Source of the DNA: Streptomyces canus
Lineage (GTDB): Bacteria > Actinomycetota > Actinomycetes > Streptomycetales > Streptomycetaceae
Length of the DNA: 64,000 bases
Direction: 5' to 3'
Assembly (NCBI RefSeq): GCF_030816965.1
Contig: NZ_JAUSYQ010000002.1
Location: 6,562,001-6,626,000, forward strand
Shown: positions 35,622-44,754 of the stretch, one piece after another
Layout: every line of letters begins with the position of its first letter
Position numbering within the stretch: the stretch's first letter is position 1
Translations under genes and position numbers: made by a program
Notes under the pieces: model-generated
Told to the model about the DNA's origin: nothing
Database searches by the model: none
The model's input: only the letters and a program-made list of their open reading frames with translations

Positions 35622-37552
35622 TCGTACAGCTCCTCTTCGGCGAGGTACTTGACCAGCTCCTCCTTGTCGAAGAGAGCGAGCAGGTCGGCGCGGATGGGGT
35701 CGGTGGTCTCGCGGGTGAGGTCGATCTGCCCCCGGACGGGGTCGGTCGCCGCCAACCCGCCCGTGGGGTCGGTCAGTTGGCACAGCAGGTTGATCCGGCG
35801 CCACTCGCGGTCCATCGCCGGATGGTCCTCTCGGGTGTGGCCGCCGCGCGACTCGGTCCGCTCCAGCGCGGCCCGCGCCACACACTCGCTGACCAGCAGC
35901 ATGTTCCTGAGGTCCAGCGCGAGGTGCCAGCCGGGGTTGAACTGCCGGTGCCCCTCGACCCCGGCCCGCCGGGCGCGTACCCGAAGATCCGCCAGCTTCT
36001 CCAGGGCCTGCTCCATCTCGCCCTCGCGGCGGATGATGCCGACCAGGTCGTTCATGGCCTGCTGGAGCTCCTGGTGGAGGGTGTACGGGTTCTCCGGAGG
36101 GCCTACGGCGGGCTCCGCGCCCTCCGCCGAGAACGGCCGCAGCGCCTCGGCCGCCGCCGCGTCGACCTGGGCCTCGTCCACGGGCGGCCGGTCCGCTGCG
36201 AGCCCGGTCGCGTACTCGGCCGCGTGCCAGCCCGCCCGGCGTCCGAACACCAGCAGGTCGGAGAGGGAGTTGCCGCCGAGCCGGTTCGAGCCGTGCATGC
36301 CGCCGGCGACCTCACCGGCCGCGAACAGCCCCGGCACCCCGCGCGCCGCCGCCGTGTCCGACTCGACCGCGACACCGCCCATCACGTAGTGACAGGTCGG
36401 CCCGACCTCCATCGGCTCGGCCGTGATGTCGACGTCGGCCAGCTCCTTGAACTGGTGGTACATGGACGGCAGCCGGCGCCGGATGACCTCGGCGGGCATC
36501 CGGGTCGAGACGTCCAGGAAGACCCCGCCGTGCGGGGAGCCCCGGCCGGCCTTCACCTCGGAGTTGATCGCGCGGGCCACCTCGTCGCGGGGGAGCAGCT
36601 CGGGCGGGCGCCGGTTGTTGTCCGGGTCCTCGTACCAGCGGTCGCCCTCCTCCTCCGATTGGGCGTACTTCTCCTTGAAGACGTCGGGGATGTACTCGAA
36701 CATGAACCGCTTGCCCTCGGAGTTCCTGAGCACCCCGCCGTCACCGCGCACCGACTCCGTGACGAGGATGCCCTTCACCGACGGCGGCCAGACCATGCCG
36801 GTCGGGTGGAACTGCACGAACTCCATGTTCAGCAGGGGCGCGCCGGCGAGCAGTGCCAGTGCGTGGCCGTCGCCGGTGTACTCCCACGAGTTCGACGTCA
36901 CCTTGAAGGACTTGCCGATGCCACCGGTCGCGATCACGACGGCCGGGGCTTCGAGGACGAAGAAACGGCCGGTCTCGCGGTCGTAGGCGAAGACCCCGGA
37001 GACCCGGGCATCGTCCTTGAGGACCCGGGTGACCGTGCACTCCTGGTAGACCTTCAGGCGGGACTCGTAGTCGCCGGTCTCCTTGTGGTCCTCCTGCTGG
37101 AGCGAGACGATCTTCTGCTGGAGCGTGCGGATCAGTTCGAGGCCCGTGCGGTCGCCTACGTGGGCGAGGCGCGGGTACTCATGGCCGCCGAAGTTGCGCT
37201 GCGAGATCCGGCCGTCCTTCGTACGGTCGAACAGGGCGCCCCAGGTCTCCAGCTCCCAGACCCGGTCAGGGGCCTCCTGGGCGTGAAGTTCGGCCATCCG
37301 CCACTGGTTGAGAAACTTCCCGCCGCGCATGGTGTCGCGGAAGTGGACCTGCCAGTTGTCGTTCGCGTTGGCGTTGCCCATGCTGGCCGCGATGCCGCCC
37401 TCGGCCATCACCGTGTGCGCCTTGCCGAACAGTGACTTGCAGATCACGGCCGTACGCGCACCGCGCTCTCGGGCCTCGATGGCGGCACGCAGCCCGGCCC
37501 CTCCGGCGCCGACCACGACGACGTCCCATTCCTGCCGGTCGACCACGGACAT
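35618..37552 (-). CDS. sdhA: succinate dehydrogenase flavoprotein subunit
   Basis: 644 residues. FAD-binding GAGGAG at 15-20, the histidine that carries covalent FAD at H46 (GKAHTVMAEGGIAAS), substrate-side HPTGMVWPPSVKGILVTESVRGDGG, NSLSDLLVFGRRAG and the C-terminal helical domain with ESRGGHTREDHPAMDREWRR. It oxidises succinate to fumarate, feeding the fumarase encoded 31 kb away. Overlaps the upstream membrane-subunit stop by one base and the downstream sdhB start by four, so the three genes are one translationally coupled operon. Confidence 0.96.
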   Translation of the reverse strand: MSVVDRQEWDVVVVGAGGAGLRAAIEARERGARTAVICKSLFGKAHTVMAEGGIAASMGNANANDNWQVHFRDTMRGGKFLNQWRMAELHAQEAPDRVWELETWGALFDRTKDGRISQRNFGGHEYPRLAHVGDRTGLELIRTLQQKIVSLQQEDHKETGDYESRLKVYQECTVTRVLKDDARVSGVFAYDRETGRFFVLEAPAVVIATGGIGKSFKVTSNSWEYTGDGHALALLAGAPLLNMEFVQFHPTGMVWPPSVKGILVTESVRGDGGVLRNSEGKRFMFEYIPDVFKEKYAQSEEEGDRWYEDPDNNRRPPELLPRDEVARAINSEVKAGRGSPHGGVFLDVSTRMPAEVIRRRLPSMYHQFKELADVDITAEPMEVGPTCHYVMGGVAVESDTAAARGVPGLFAAGEVAGGMHGSNRLGGNSLSDLLVFGRRAGWHAAEYATGLAADRPPVDEAQVDAAAAEALRPFSAEGAEPAVGPPENPYTLHQELQQAMNDLVGIIRREGEMEQALEKLADLRVRARRAGVEGHRQFNPGWHLALDLRNMLLVSECVARAALERTESRGGHTREDHPAMDREWRRINLLCQLTDPTGGLAATDPVRGQIDLTRETTDPIRADLLALFDKEELVKYLAEEELYE

Positions 37553-38388
37553 CAGAAAAACCTCGGATCGTCAAAGGCGCCGGACGCGACCAGGTACACG
37601 TAGAAGTCGGCGAGCGCCACGCTCACCAACGACGCCCAGGCGAGCTGCATGTGCCTGGCGTTGAGCTTCCCGACCCACTGCCACATGCGGTAGCGCACGG
37701 GATGCCTGGAGAAGTGCCGGAGCTTGCCGCCGACGATGTGCCGACAGGAGTGGCACGAGATCGTGTACGCCCAGATCAGCACGATGTTGATCAGGAAGAC
37801 GAGGGTGCCGAGGCCCATGTGCCCCCACTGGTACCGCTCGTCGCGGAACGCGAGCACGGTGTCGTAGGTCAGGATCCCGGCGACCACGATCGCGGCGTAG
37901 AAGAAGTACCGGTGGATGTTCTGCAGGATCAGCGGGAAGCGCGTCTCACCGGTGTACTTCTTGTGCGGCTCCGCCACCGCGCAGGCCGGCGGGGACGCCC
38001 AGAAGCCCCGGTAGTAGGCCTTGCGGTAGTAGTAGCAGGTCAGGCGGAAGCCGAGCGGGAAGATCAGGATGATGATCGCGGGGGAGATGCCCCACCAGGC
38101 GCCGAAGATCTCCCAGTTGGGGCCGTGGCGCATGGGCGCGCAGCGCTCGGCGAGGCAGGGGGAGTAGAACGGCGAGACGTACGGGGCCGCGTAGTAGTCC
38201 GTGTCGGCGAAGGCCCGCCAGGTCGAGTACACGATGAAGGCGAGCAGCCCGGCGGCGGTGACCGCCGGTGCCAGCCACCAGCGGTCGGTGCGCAGGTGCG
38301 GGGCGTCGATCGCGGCGCGCGTACCCGTGCGTACGCCGCCGCGGGCGCTATGGGATTCGGTGTCGGGGGATTCCGTACCAGTGGCCAA
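37552..38388 (-). CDS. sdhC: succinate dehydrogenase membrane anchor subunit (Sdh1 type)
   Basis: 278 residues with five hydrophobic segments (LAPAVTAAGLLAFIVYSTW; ISPAIIILIFPLGFRL; YFFYAAIVVAGILTY; MGLGTLVFLINIVLIWAYTI; LAWASLVSVALADFYVYLV). Histidines in NIHRYFF, CHSCRHIVGG and NARHMQLAW are candidate haem or quinone ligands. The sequence type (SPFYSPCLAERCAPMRHGPNWEIFGAWWGISPA) is that of the actinobacterial Sdh1 enzyme, where one five-helix subunit replaces separate SdhC and SdhD. The symbol is by function. Cotranscribed ahead of sdhA. Confidence 0.88.
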   Translation of the reverse strand: MATGTESPDTESHSARGGVRTGTRAAIDAPHLRTDRWWLAPAVTAAGLLAFIVYSTWRAFADTDYYAAPYVSPFYSPCLAERCAPMRHGPNWEIFGAWWGISPAIIILIFPLGFRLTCYYYRKAYYRGFWASPPACAVAEPHKKYTGETRFPLILQNIHRYFFYAAIVVAGILTYDTVLAFRDERYQWGHMGLGTLVFLINIVLIWAYTISCHSCRHIVGGKLRHFSRHPVRYRMWQWVGKLNARHMQLAWASLVSVALADFYVYLVASGAFDDPRFF

Positions 38389-38407
38389 CTCTTGACTCCG
38401 GTCGGGT

Positions 38408-38698
38408 TCAGGGGGCTCGGCGGTCGCGGGCGCCGAGTCCCTCGTCGTCCGAGTCCGTCCACAGGGTGTTGTCGTACGGGGTGTCGGAGATGGAGACGAG
38501 ATCCGGGCGGCGCGCCTTGGCGAGCGCCGGGTCGGTCTCCTTCAGCAGTGCGAGGCTCTCGCGCAGCCGGTCGGCGTCGATCCGCACACGGCGCATCTCC
38601 AGACCGCTGCTGCCCAGCTGCTGCTCCAGGCGCTTGACGTACCTGAGCACCTCGTCGAGCGAGCGCTGTGCCGCTGCCAGTTCGTCGTTCACGGACAT
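38408..38698 (-). CDS. small coiled-coil protein at the head of the sdh operon
   Basis: 96 residues: SVNDELAAAQRSLDEVLRYVKRLEQQLGSSGLEMRRVRIDADRLRESLALLK is a predicted coiled coil, followed by a short acidic tail with SISDTPYDNTLWTDSDDEG. No known domain. It lies 19 bases before the membrane subunit on the same strand, so it is probably transcribed with sdh, and similar small genes occur there in other streptomycetes; an assembly or regulatory role would be speculation. The start ATG 38698 has purine-rich GGAAGTGAGG upstream. Confidence 0.78.
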   Translation of the reverse strand: MSVNDELAAAQRSLDEVLRYVKRLEQQLGSSGLEMRRVRIDADRLRESLALLKETDPALAKARRPDLVSISDTPYDNTLWTDSDDEGLGARDRRAP

Positions 38699-38933
38699 GA
38701 CGTGACCTCACTTCCGTGGGCGGGGATGCCCTGGACGGGAACGGTCATGCGCCTGCGAGTGTTGCGCGTCACACCAGCCGGTGTGAAGGGACGTGCACGG
38801 ATTGGCGGATCGTGTGCCTCCGTGCGCGCCCCTCGTGCGCCGTCGATTGCGCCGCACGGGTGGGCTTCCCGGTCGTGGTCGCCGTGTCGCCGTCCGTTGC
38901 CGAACCCTTTCCTCTTCAGTGGCCGCATACATG

Positions 38934-38965
38934 TGATCAGCTCCATATACCGCCAAAAGTGATCA
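38934..38965. promoter_or_regulatory. paired TGATCA sites upstream of the orphan binding-protein gene
   Basis: Two copies of GTGATCA (TGATCA at 38934-38939 and 38960-38965), 26 bases apart, flank an AT-rich stretch (CATATACCGCCAAAAG) 32-63 bases before the start codon. Their spacing, about two and a half helical turns, is suggestive of a promoter or operator. The remaining part of the 298-base divergent gap shows nothing else. Confidence 0.35.
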
Positions 38966-38996
38966 TAACGCCCGCGGCTCCCGGAGGTAAGCAGAG

Positions 38997-41228
38997 ATGT
39001 CCAAAGACGGCGTCGGACTGCGCGCGGTCACGCGCTCGGTCGCCTTCCTGACCGCGGGAGCGCTCGCGGTGACCGCGCTCTCCGGGTGCAGCTCCGAGGA
39101 GAAGAGGAGCAAGCCCCTCGCCGCGCAGGACATCGCGCCCGCCGCCCGCAACCTGGTCGCCGACGGCGGCACCCTGCACTGGGCCGTGGACGCCGTACCG
39201 GAGACCCTGAACACCTTCCAGTCGGACGCGGACGCGACCACCACCACCGTCGCCCAGGCGGTCCTGCCGTCGATGTACCGGCTCGACGCGAACGGGCGGC
39301 CGCAGGTCCACCCCGACTACCTGGAGTCGGCGAAGGTCGTCGAGACCGAACCGAAGCAGGTCGTGCTGTACAAGCTGAACCAGCAGGCCGTGTGGAGCGA
39401 CGGCCGGGAGATCGGCGCCGCCGACTTCGCCGCCCAGTGGCGTGCCCTGTCCGGCAAGGACTCCGCGTACTGGACCGCCCGCAACGCCGGCTACGACCGC
39501 ATCGAGAAGATCGAACGCGGGGCCGACGACCTGGAGGTCCGGGTCACCTTCGCGCGGCCGTACGCCGACTGGCGCTCGCTGTTCTCACCGCTGTACCCGA
39601 AGGACGTCATGGGCACCCCGGACGCCTTCAACGACTCCGCCCGCAGGAAACTCAAGGTCACCGGCGGTCCCTTCACCCTGAAGAAGGTCGACCGCAAGGA
39701 CGGCGAGGTCATCCTCACCCGCAGTGCGCGCTGGTGGGGCCGCCCGGCCAAGCTGGACCAGATCGTGCTCCGCGCCGTGCCGCGCGACAAGCGGGCCACC
39801 GCGCTGGCCGCCGGTGAGATCGAGCTCGCCGATGTCGACTCCGAGGCCCTCGGCCGCATCGGCCTCGCCGCCCGCGCGGGAGCCAAGCCCGGCAGCAGCC
39901 CGCTCGCGGGCCCGCGCAGACTCCCCGCGCACGGCTCCGGCAGCAACCTGAGCGCCGCCGACGCGCTGCGCTCCTGGGCCGTCGCCCACGGCGAGGACGA
40001 GGAGGCCGCCGACGAGGAGCTCAGCGCCCGGCAGAAGGAGCGCAGGGCGGTCGCCGCCTACAAGCGTGAGCAGGCGGCCCTGAAGGGCTTCGAGGTCCGC
40101 AGGTCCCTGGAGCCCGCCTACACCCAGCTCGCCCTCAACGGCGCCTCCGGCCCGCTCGCCGACGAGCGGGTCCGCCGGGCCGTGGCCCGCGCCATCGACC
40201 GCAAGGCGCTGGCCCGCGTCGTCCTCTCCCCGCTCGGGCTGCCCGCCGTGCCGGTCGGCAGCCACCTCGCCCTCTCCGGCCAGGACGCCTACGCCGACAA
40301 CAGCGGCGCGCTCGGCGGCCAGGACACCGAGGAGGCTCAGGCACTCCTCGCGGACGCCGGGTGGGTGGCCGGGGGCAAGGTCGAGAAGAAGAAAGAGAAG
40401 AAGAAGGGCGAGAAGGCTGCGGGGGCCGAGGGCAGGAAGGCCGGGCAGGACTCCGAGAAGGAGGACGACGGGACGTACGTCGTCGGCGAGGACGACAAGA
40501 GCGAGGACAAGGACCCCAAGGGCCACCACAAGGTCGGGGACGGTCCGCAGCATCTCGCTCAGGACGGCAAGCAGTACGCGAACGGGCTGAGGCCGGGCGG
40601 CGCTCCCGGGGCCTACGCTCCGAAGGGCACGGCGGCTCCGGCGGCCGGGGCGACGAAGGTGCTGGCCAAGAAGGGCAAGGCGCTCGCCCTGCGGTTCGTG
40701 CTGCCGTCGGGGCCCGGGTCCGGGGCGCTGGGGACGGTGGCCGGGCGGATCTCCTCGATGCTGGAGAAGGTCGGTATCCGGACGGAGATCTCCAAGGTCT
40801 CCGACGAGAGCTACTTCAAGGACCACATCGCGTCCGGGCAGTACGACCTCGCCTTGTACTCCTGGCCCGCGTCCGCGTTCCCCGCCACCGACGCCCGCCC
40901 GATCTTCGCGAAGCCGGTGCCTGCCGCGGACGGCTCGCTGAACGTCGAGCAGAACTACACGCGGGTCGGTACCGACCAGGTGGACCAGCTCTTCGACCAG
41001 GCCGTCGCCACTCTCGACGCGGGCAAGAACCGCAGCCTGATCCGCAAGGCCGATTCACGGATCTGGGCCGCGGCCGGATCCATCCCGCTGTATCAGCGGC
41101 CCCAGCTGACCGCCGCGAAGAAGGACGTGGTCAACGCCGGTGCCTTCGGATTCCAGACGCCCGTCTACGAGGACATGGGCTTCCTGAAGAAGGGCCCGAA
41201 AGCCCCGGCCCGGCGGTCCGGGGACTGA
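38997..41228 (+). CDS. orphan SBP_5-family peptide-binding lipoprotein with Lys-rich insert
   Basis: 743 residues, ATG 38997 after GGAGG. Lipoprotein signal with lipobox LSGC at about 31-34 (VAFLTAGALAVTALSGC), then a family 5 solute-binding fold (LHWAVDAVPETLNTFQ, YKLNQQAVWSDGREIGAADFAAQWRALSG, GGPFTLKKVDRKDGEVILTRSARWWGRP, QLALNGASGPLADERVRRAVARAIDRKAL). Residues about 462-540 are an unusual insertion, with a Lys-rich EKKKEKKKGEK segment and an acidic stretch, that lengthens the protein by about 150-200 over normal members. No permease or ATPase is attached; the bldK genes lie 2.4 kb downstream beyond typA, so shared use of a transporter is possible but unproven. Confidence 0.85.
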   Translation: MSKDGVGLRAVTRSVAFLTAGALAVTALSGCSSEEKRSKPLAAQDIAPAARNLVADGGTLHWAVDAVPETLNTFQSDADATTTTVAQAVLPSMYRLDANGRPQVHPDYLESAKVVETEPKQVVLYKLNQQAVWSDGREIGAADFAAQWRALSGKDSAYWTARNAGYDRIEKIERGADDLEVRVTFARPYADWRSLFSPLYPKDVMGTPDAFNDSARRKLKVTGGPFTLKKVDRKDGEVILTRSARWWGRPAKLDQIVLRAVPRDKRATALAAGEIELADVDSEALGRIGLAARAGAKPGSSPLAGPRRLPAHGSGSNLSAADALRSWAVAHGEDEEAADEELSARQKERRAVAAYKREQAALKGFEVRRSLEPAYTQLALNGASGPLADERVRRAVARAIDRKALARVVLSPLGLPAVPVGSHLALSGQDAYADNSGALGGQDTEEAQALLADAGWVAGGKVEKKKEKKKGEKAAGAEGRKAGQDSEKEDDGTYVVGEDDKSEDKDPKGHHKVGDGPQHLAQDGKQYANGLRPGGAPGAYAPKGTAAPAAGATKVLAKKGKALALRFVLPSGPGSGALGTVAGRISSMLEKVGIRTEISKVSDESYFKDHIASGQYDLALYSWPASAFPATDARPIFAKPVPAADGSLNVEQNYTRVGTDQVDQLFDQAVATLDAGKNRSLIRKADSRIWAAAGSIPLYQRPQLTAAKKDVVNAGAFGFQTPVYEDMGFLKKGPKAPARRSGD

Positions 41229-41356
41229 GCCCGGCGAGCCCCTGCCCGGGAGGCAACGTACGATGGGGTGAGGCCGTGGCGTGTCAAGCCCGGCAGGCCC
41301 GCGTCACACGGACGTTCGTAGCAGGGCCTTCTCACCACTTGGGAGTACGCCGCAAT

Positions 41357-43264
41357 ATGGCCACGCGCCACGACATCCGCAATGTCGCCATCGTCGCTCA
41401 CGTCGACCACGGCAAGACGACTCTTGTCGACGCCATGCTGAAGCAGGCCGGCGCCTTCGCCGCGCACGCCGCCGAGTCGCTCGACGACCGCATGATGGAC
41501 TCGAACGACCTGGAGCGTGAGAAGGGCATCACGATCCTGGCCAAGAACACGGCCGTGAAGTACCACCCGAAGGATGGCGGCGACGTCATCACCATCAACA
41601 TCATCGACACCCCCGGCCACGCCGACTTCGGTGGCGAGGTCGAGCGTGGTCTGTCGATGGTGGACGCGGTGGTCCTGCTCGTCGACGCCTCCGAGGGCCC
41701 GCTGCCGCAGACCCGCTTCGTGCTGCGCAAGGCGCTTCAGCAGCGCCTGCCGGTCATCCTGTGCATCAACAAGACCGACCGCCCGGACTCCCGGATCGAC
41801 GAGGTCGTCAACGAGACGTACGACCTCTTCCTGGACCTGGACGCGGACGAGGAGCAGATCGAGTTCCCCATCGTCTACGCGTGTGCGCGTGACGGCGTCG
41901 CCTCGCTGACCAAGCCGGAGGACGGCACCGTCCCGGCCGACAGCGACAGCCTGGAGCCGTTCTTCTCCACGATCCTCTCGCACGTCCCGGCCCCCGAGTA
42001 CGACGAGGCGGCTCCGCTCCAGGCGCACGTCACCAACCTGGACGCCGACAACTTCCTCGGCCGTATCGCGCTCCTCCGCGTCGAGCAGGGCGAGCTGCGC
42101 AAGGGCCAGACCGTCACCTGGATCAAGCGCGACGGCACGATGTCCAACGTGCGCATCACCGAGCTGCTGATGACCGAGGCACTCACCCGCAAGCCCGCCG
42201 AGATGGCCGGCCCCGGTGACATCTGTGCCGTCGCCGGTATCCCGGACATCATGATCGGCGAGACCCTCGCCGACCCCGAGAACCCGATCCCGCTGCCGCT
42301 CATCACGGTCGACGAGCCGGCCATCTCGATGACCATCGGTACGAACACCTCGCCGCTGGTCGGCCGGGGCGGCACCGGCAAGGGTGCCTCGGCCAAGGCC
42401 GCGGTGAAGGACCGCAAGGTGACCGCCCGCCAGGTCAAGGACCGCCTCGACCGCGAGCTGATCGGTAACGTCTCCCTCCGTGTGCTCGACACCGAGCGCC
42501 CGGACGCCTGGGAGGTCCAGGGCCGTGGAGAGCTCGCGCTGGCCATCCTGGTCGAGCAGATGCGCCGTGAGGGCTTCGAGCTGACGATCGGCAAGCCGCA
42601 GGTCGTCACCAAGATCGTCGACGGCAAGGTGTACGAGCCCGTCGAGCGCATGACGATCGACGTCCCCGAGGAGCACATGGGCGCGGTCACGCAGCTCATG
42701 GGCGTCCGCAAGGGCCGTATGGACAACATGTCGAACCACGGCTCCGGTTGGGTCCGTATGGAGTTCGTCGTGCCGTCCCGCGGCCTGATCGGCTTCCGTA
42801 CGGAGTTCCTGACCGGCACCCGTGGCACGGGCATCGCCCACTCCATCCACGAGGGCCACGAGCCGTGGTTCGGCACCCTGACGACCCGTAACAACGGCTC
42901 GTTGGTCGCCGACCGCGCCGGTGCCGTCACCGCCTTCGCGATGACGAACCTTCAGGAGCGCGGTGTGCTGTTCACCGACCCGGGCACCGAGGTGTACGAG
43001 GGCATGATCGTCGGTGAGAACTCGCGCTCCGACGACATGGACGTGAACATCACCAAGGAGAAGAAGCTCACGAACATGCGGTCGTCCTCGGCCGACTCGT
43101 TCGAGGCGATCGTCCCGCCGCGCAAGCTCTCCCTGGAGCAGTCCCTGGAGTTCTGCCGCGACGACGAGTGCGTCGAGGTGACTCCGGAAGCGGTCCGCAT
43201 CCGTAAGGTCAACCTCGACGCCCGCGAGCGCGCCCGCGCCGCGAGCCGCGCCAAGCACGGCTGA
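41357..43264 (+). CDS. typA: translational GTPase TypA/BipA
   Basis: 635 residues. G1 AHVDHGKT at 14-21, G3 DTPGH at 84-88, G4 NKTD at 138-141; then EF-G-like domains II, III and V and the BipA-specific C-terminal domain (RTEFLTGTRGTGIAHSIHEGHEPWFG; GMIVGENSRSDDMDVNITKEKKLTNMRSSSAD). It binds ribosomes near the EF-G site, helping assembly and stress adaptation. ATG 41357 begins the homology; GGGAG lies 13 bases ahead, slightly far. The frame is open upstream to 40361 only as shadow. Ends in a clear terminator. Confidence 0.97.
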   Translation: MATRHDIRNVAIVAHVDHGKTTLVDAMLKQAGAFAAHAAESLDDRMMDSNDLEREKGITILAKNTAVKYHPKDGGDVITINIIDTPGHADFGGEVERGLSMVDAVVLLVDASEGPLPQTRFVLRKALQQRLPVILCINKTDRPDSRIDEVVNETYDLFLDLDADEEQIEFPIVYACARDGVASLTKPEDGTVPADSDSLEPFFSTILSHVPAPEYDEAAPLQAHVTNLDADNFLGRIALLRVEQGELRKGQTVTWIKRDGTMSNVRITELLMTEALTRKPAEMAGPGDICAVAGIPDIMIGETLADPENPIPLPLITVDEPAISMTIGTNTSPLVGRGGTGKGASAKAAVKDRKVTARQVKDRLDRELIGNVSLRVLDTERPDAWEVQGRGELALAILVEQMRREGFELTIGKPQVVTKIVDGKVYEPVERMTIDVPEEHMGAVTQLMGVRKGRMDNMSNHGSGWVRMEFVVPSRGLIGFRTEFLTGTRGTGIAHSIHEGHEPWFGTLTTRNNGSLVADRAGAVTAFAMTNLQERGVLFTDPGTEVYEGMIVGENSRSDDMDVNITKEKKLTNMRSSSADSFEAIVPPRKLSLEQSLEFCRDDECVEVTPEAVRIRKVNLDARERARAASRAKHG

Positions 43265-43288
43265 TCCCACCGCCGGCGACCGTCGGCA

Positions 43289-43319
43289 GCCCGGTTCTCC
43301 GACACTCAGGGAACCGGGC
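43289..43319 (+). terminator. typA terminator
   Basis: 11-bp stem (GCCCGGTTCTC with GGGAACCGGGC, including one G-T pair) around a 9-base loop, 25 bases after the typA stop. Confidence 0.8.
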
Positions 43320-43320
43320 C

Positions 43321-43635
43321 TCAGGCGTGTCCACCGATACCTGTCCGTGACCTGTGAGTGACCGTCCGGATATCGGTAACCCGCCCAGGTGTTTCGGACA
43401 TGTGAACAGAAATCCATTGCGGTATGTCCGTTTTGACGGCCTGTCGGTTCACGTGTCAAGCGCGCGCAGGTGTCAATCTTTGCAATTTTTCCTCAAAATA
43501 TGGCCGGTAGGGAGATCCCTATGCCTTCCGCCCTTGACGCGCGTTGAACACTTTGGCGAAAGTTCCCCCAAACCACAGAACCTGCCGGTATCTGTGCTGC
43601 GCTCAACTCTCCAACCCCCCGGGGGAAGTACACAC
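43321..43635 (+). promoter_or_regulatory. bldK operon upstream region
   Basis: About 315 gene-free bases between the typA terminator and the first bldK gene. Bases 43470-43505 are strikingly AT-rich for this genome (GCAATTTTTCCTCAAAATAT), and a purine-rich ribosome binding site (GGGGGAAG, 43620-43628) precedes the start. Promoter elements cannot be assigned by eye. bldK is known to be under developmental control in S. coelicolor. Confidence 0.5.
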
Positions 43636-44655
43636 ATGACCAGTCCAGTCGCCTTGGACCCCGAGCTCGAGACGGACGCCGAGCCTGTCAAGGGCGAGCA
43701 GAAGCTCGAGGGTCGTTCTCCCGGCCAGTTGATGTGGCAGCGCTTCAAGCGTGACCGTACCGGTGTCATCTGCGCCGTGGTAGTGATTTTGTACTTCGTG
43801 GTCTCGCTGGCCGCGCCGCTGCTGGTCAAGCTGAGCGGGACCGACCCGTACACGCTGTACGGGCAGGACCCGACCTACGCCGACAAGCCCGTCCTGGATC
43901 AGTTCGGGCTGCCCTTGGGCTACTTCGGCGGCGTCTCCGGCGACCACTGGTTCGGTGTGGAGCCGCAGTACGGCCGTGACCTGTTCGCCATGCTCGTGTA
44001 CGGCATGCGGACGTCGCTGTTCATGGCCCTCGGTGTGACGGTCCTGCTGATGGTCACGGGCGTGATCATCGGTCTGATCGGCGGCTACTTCGGTGGTCGC
44101 ACCGACTACTGGATCGGTCGGGTCACCGACTTCTTCCTGTCCTTCCCCCAGCAGCTGTTCTTCATCGCCTTCATGCCCGTGGTCACCGCGTTCTTCGTCG
44201 ACCCGCGGGAGGAGACCCCCACGTACTTCCGCGCACTGGCGATGCTGATCGTGCTGTGGCTGCTGGGCTGGATGGGTATGGCGCGCCTGGTCCGCTCCAC
44301 CGTGCTGTCCCTGCGTGAGAGGGAGTTCGTCGAGGCCGCCAAGGTCTCCGGCGCCTCCCCCTGGCGGATCGTCCGCAAGGAGATCCTGCCGAACGTGGTG
44401 ACGCCGATCCTGGTGCAGTTCACGTACTCGCTGCCCAGCACCATCCTCACCATCGCCTTCCTTTCCTTCGCCGGAGTCGGTTTCGTCGAGCCGACTCCGG
44501 ACTGGGGACGACTGTTCGCCGCAGCTGCCAACTACACCGAGCAGGACCCGGCGTTCCTCTTCTTCCCCGGCCTGGCGCTGGTGATCTTCGTTCTGGCCTT
44601 CAACCTCCTCGGAGACTCGGTCCGGGACGCTTTCGACCCCAAGTCCGGGCGGTAA
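43636..44655 (+). CDS. bldKA: BldKA-type oligopeptide permease, OppC-like
   Basis: 339 residues, six membrane segments, with an OppC-type N-terminal cytosolic stretch (MTSPVALDPELETDAEPVKG) before the first helix (VICAVVVILYFVVSLAAPLLV). The EAA loop that contacts the ATPase is EREFVEAAKVSGASPWRIVRKEILPNVV. It forms the membrane channel with BldKC. First gene of a five-gene set in the order permease-lipoprotein-permease-ATPase-ATPase, which is that of bldKA-E (SCO5112-5116); the typA and sdh neighbours agree. BldK imports an extracellular oligopeptide signal needed for aerial mycelium formation. Confidence 0.9.
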   Translation: MTSPVALDPELETDAEPVKGEQKLEGRSPGQLMWQRFKRDRTGVICAVVVILYFVVSLAAPLLVKLSGTDPYTLYGQDPTYADKPVLDQFGLPLGYFGGVSGDHWFGVEPQYGRDLFAMLVYGMRTSLFMALGVTVLLMVTGVIIGLIGGYFGGRTDYWIGRVTDFFLSFPQQLFFIAFMPVVTAFFVDPREETPTYFRALAMLIVLWLLGWMGMARLVRSTVLSLREREFVEAAKVSGASPWRIVRKEILPNVVTPILVQFTYSLPSTILTIAFLSFAGVGFVEPTPDWGRLFAAAANYTEQDPAFLFFPGLALVIFVLAFNLLGDSVRDAFDPKSGR

Positions 44656-44754
44656 CTCGTCCATTGGTGGGGGGTGGCTGCCGCCCCCGCGTCGGCCTAC
44701 CAGCCGCGTCAGGCAGTACTCATGGATAACAACCGACAGGTAGGTATTCGCCTC

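Noticed and set aside
38702..38962. Short plus-strand frames between the sdh operon and the orphan binding protein
   Set aside because: Arg/Pro-rich with no ribosome binding site; the stretch is better explained as a divergent promoter region.
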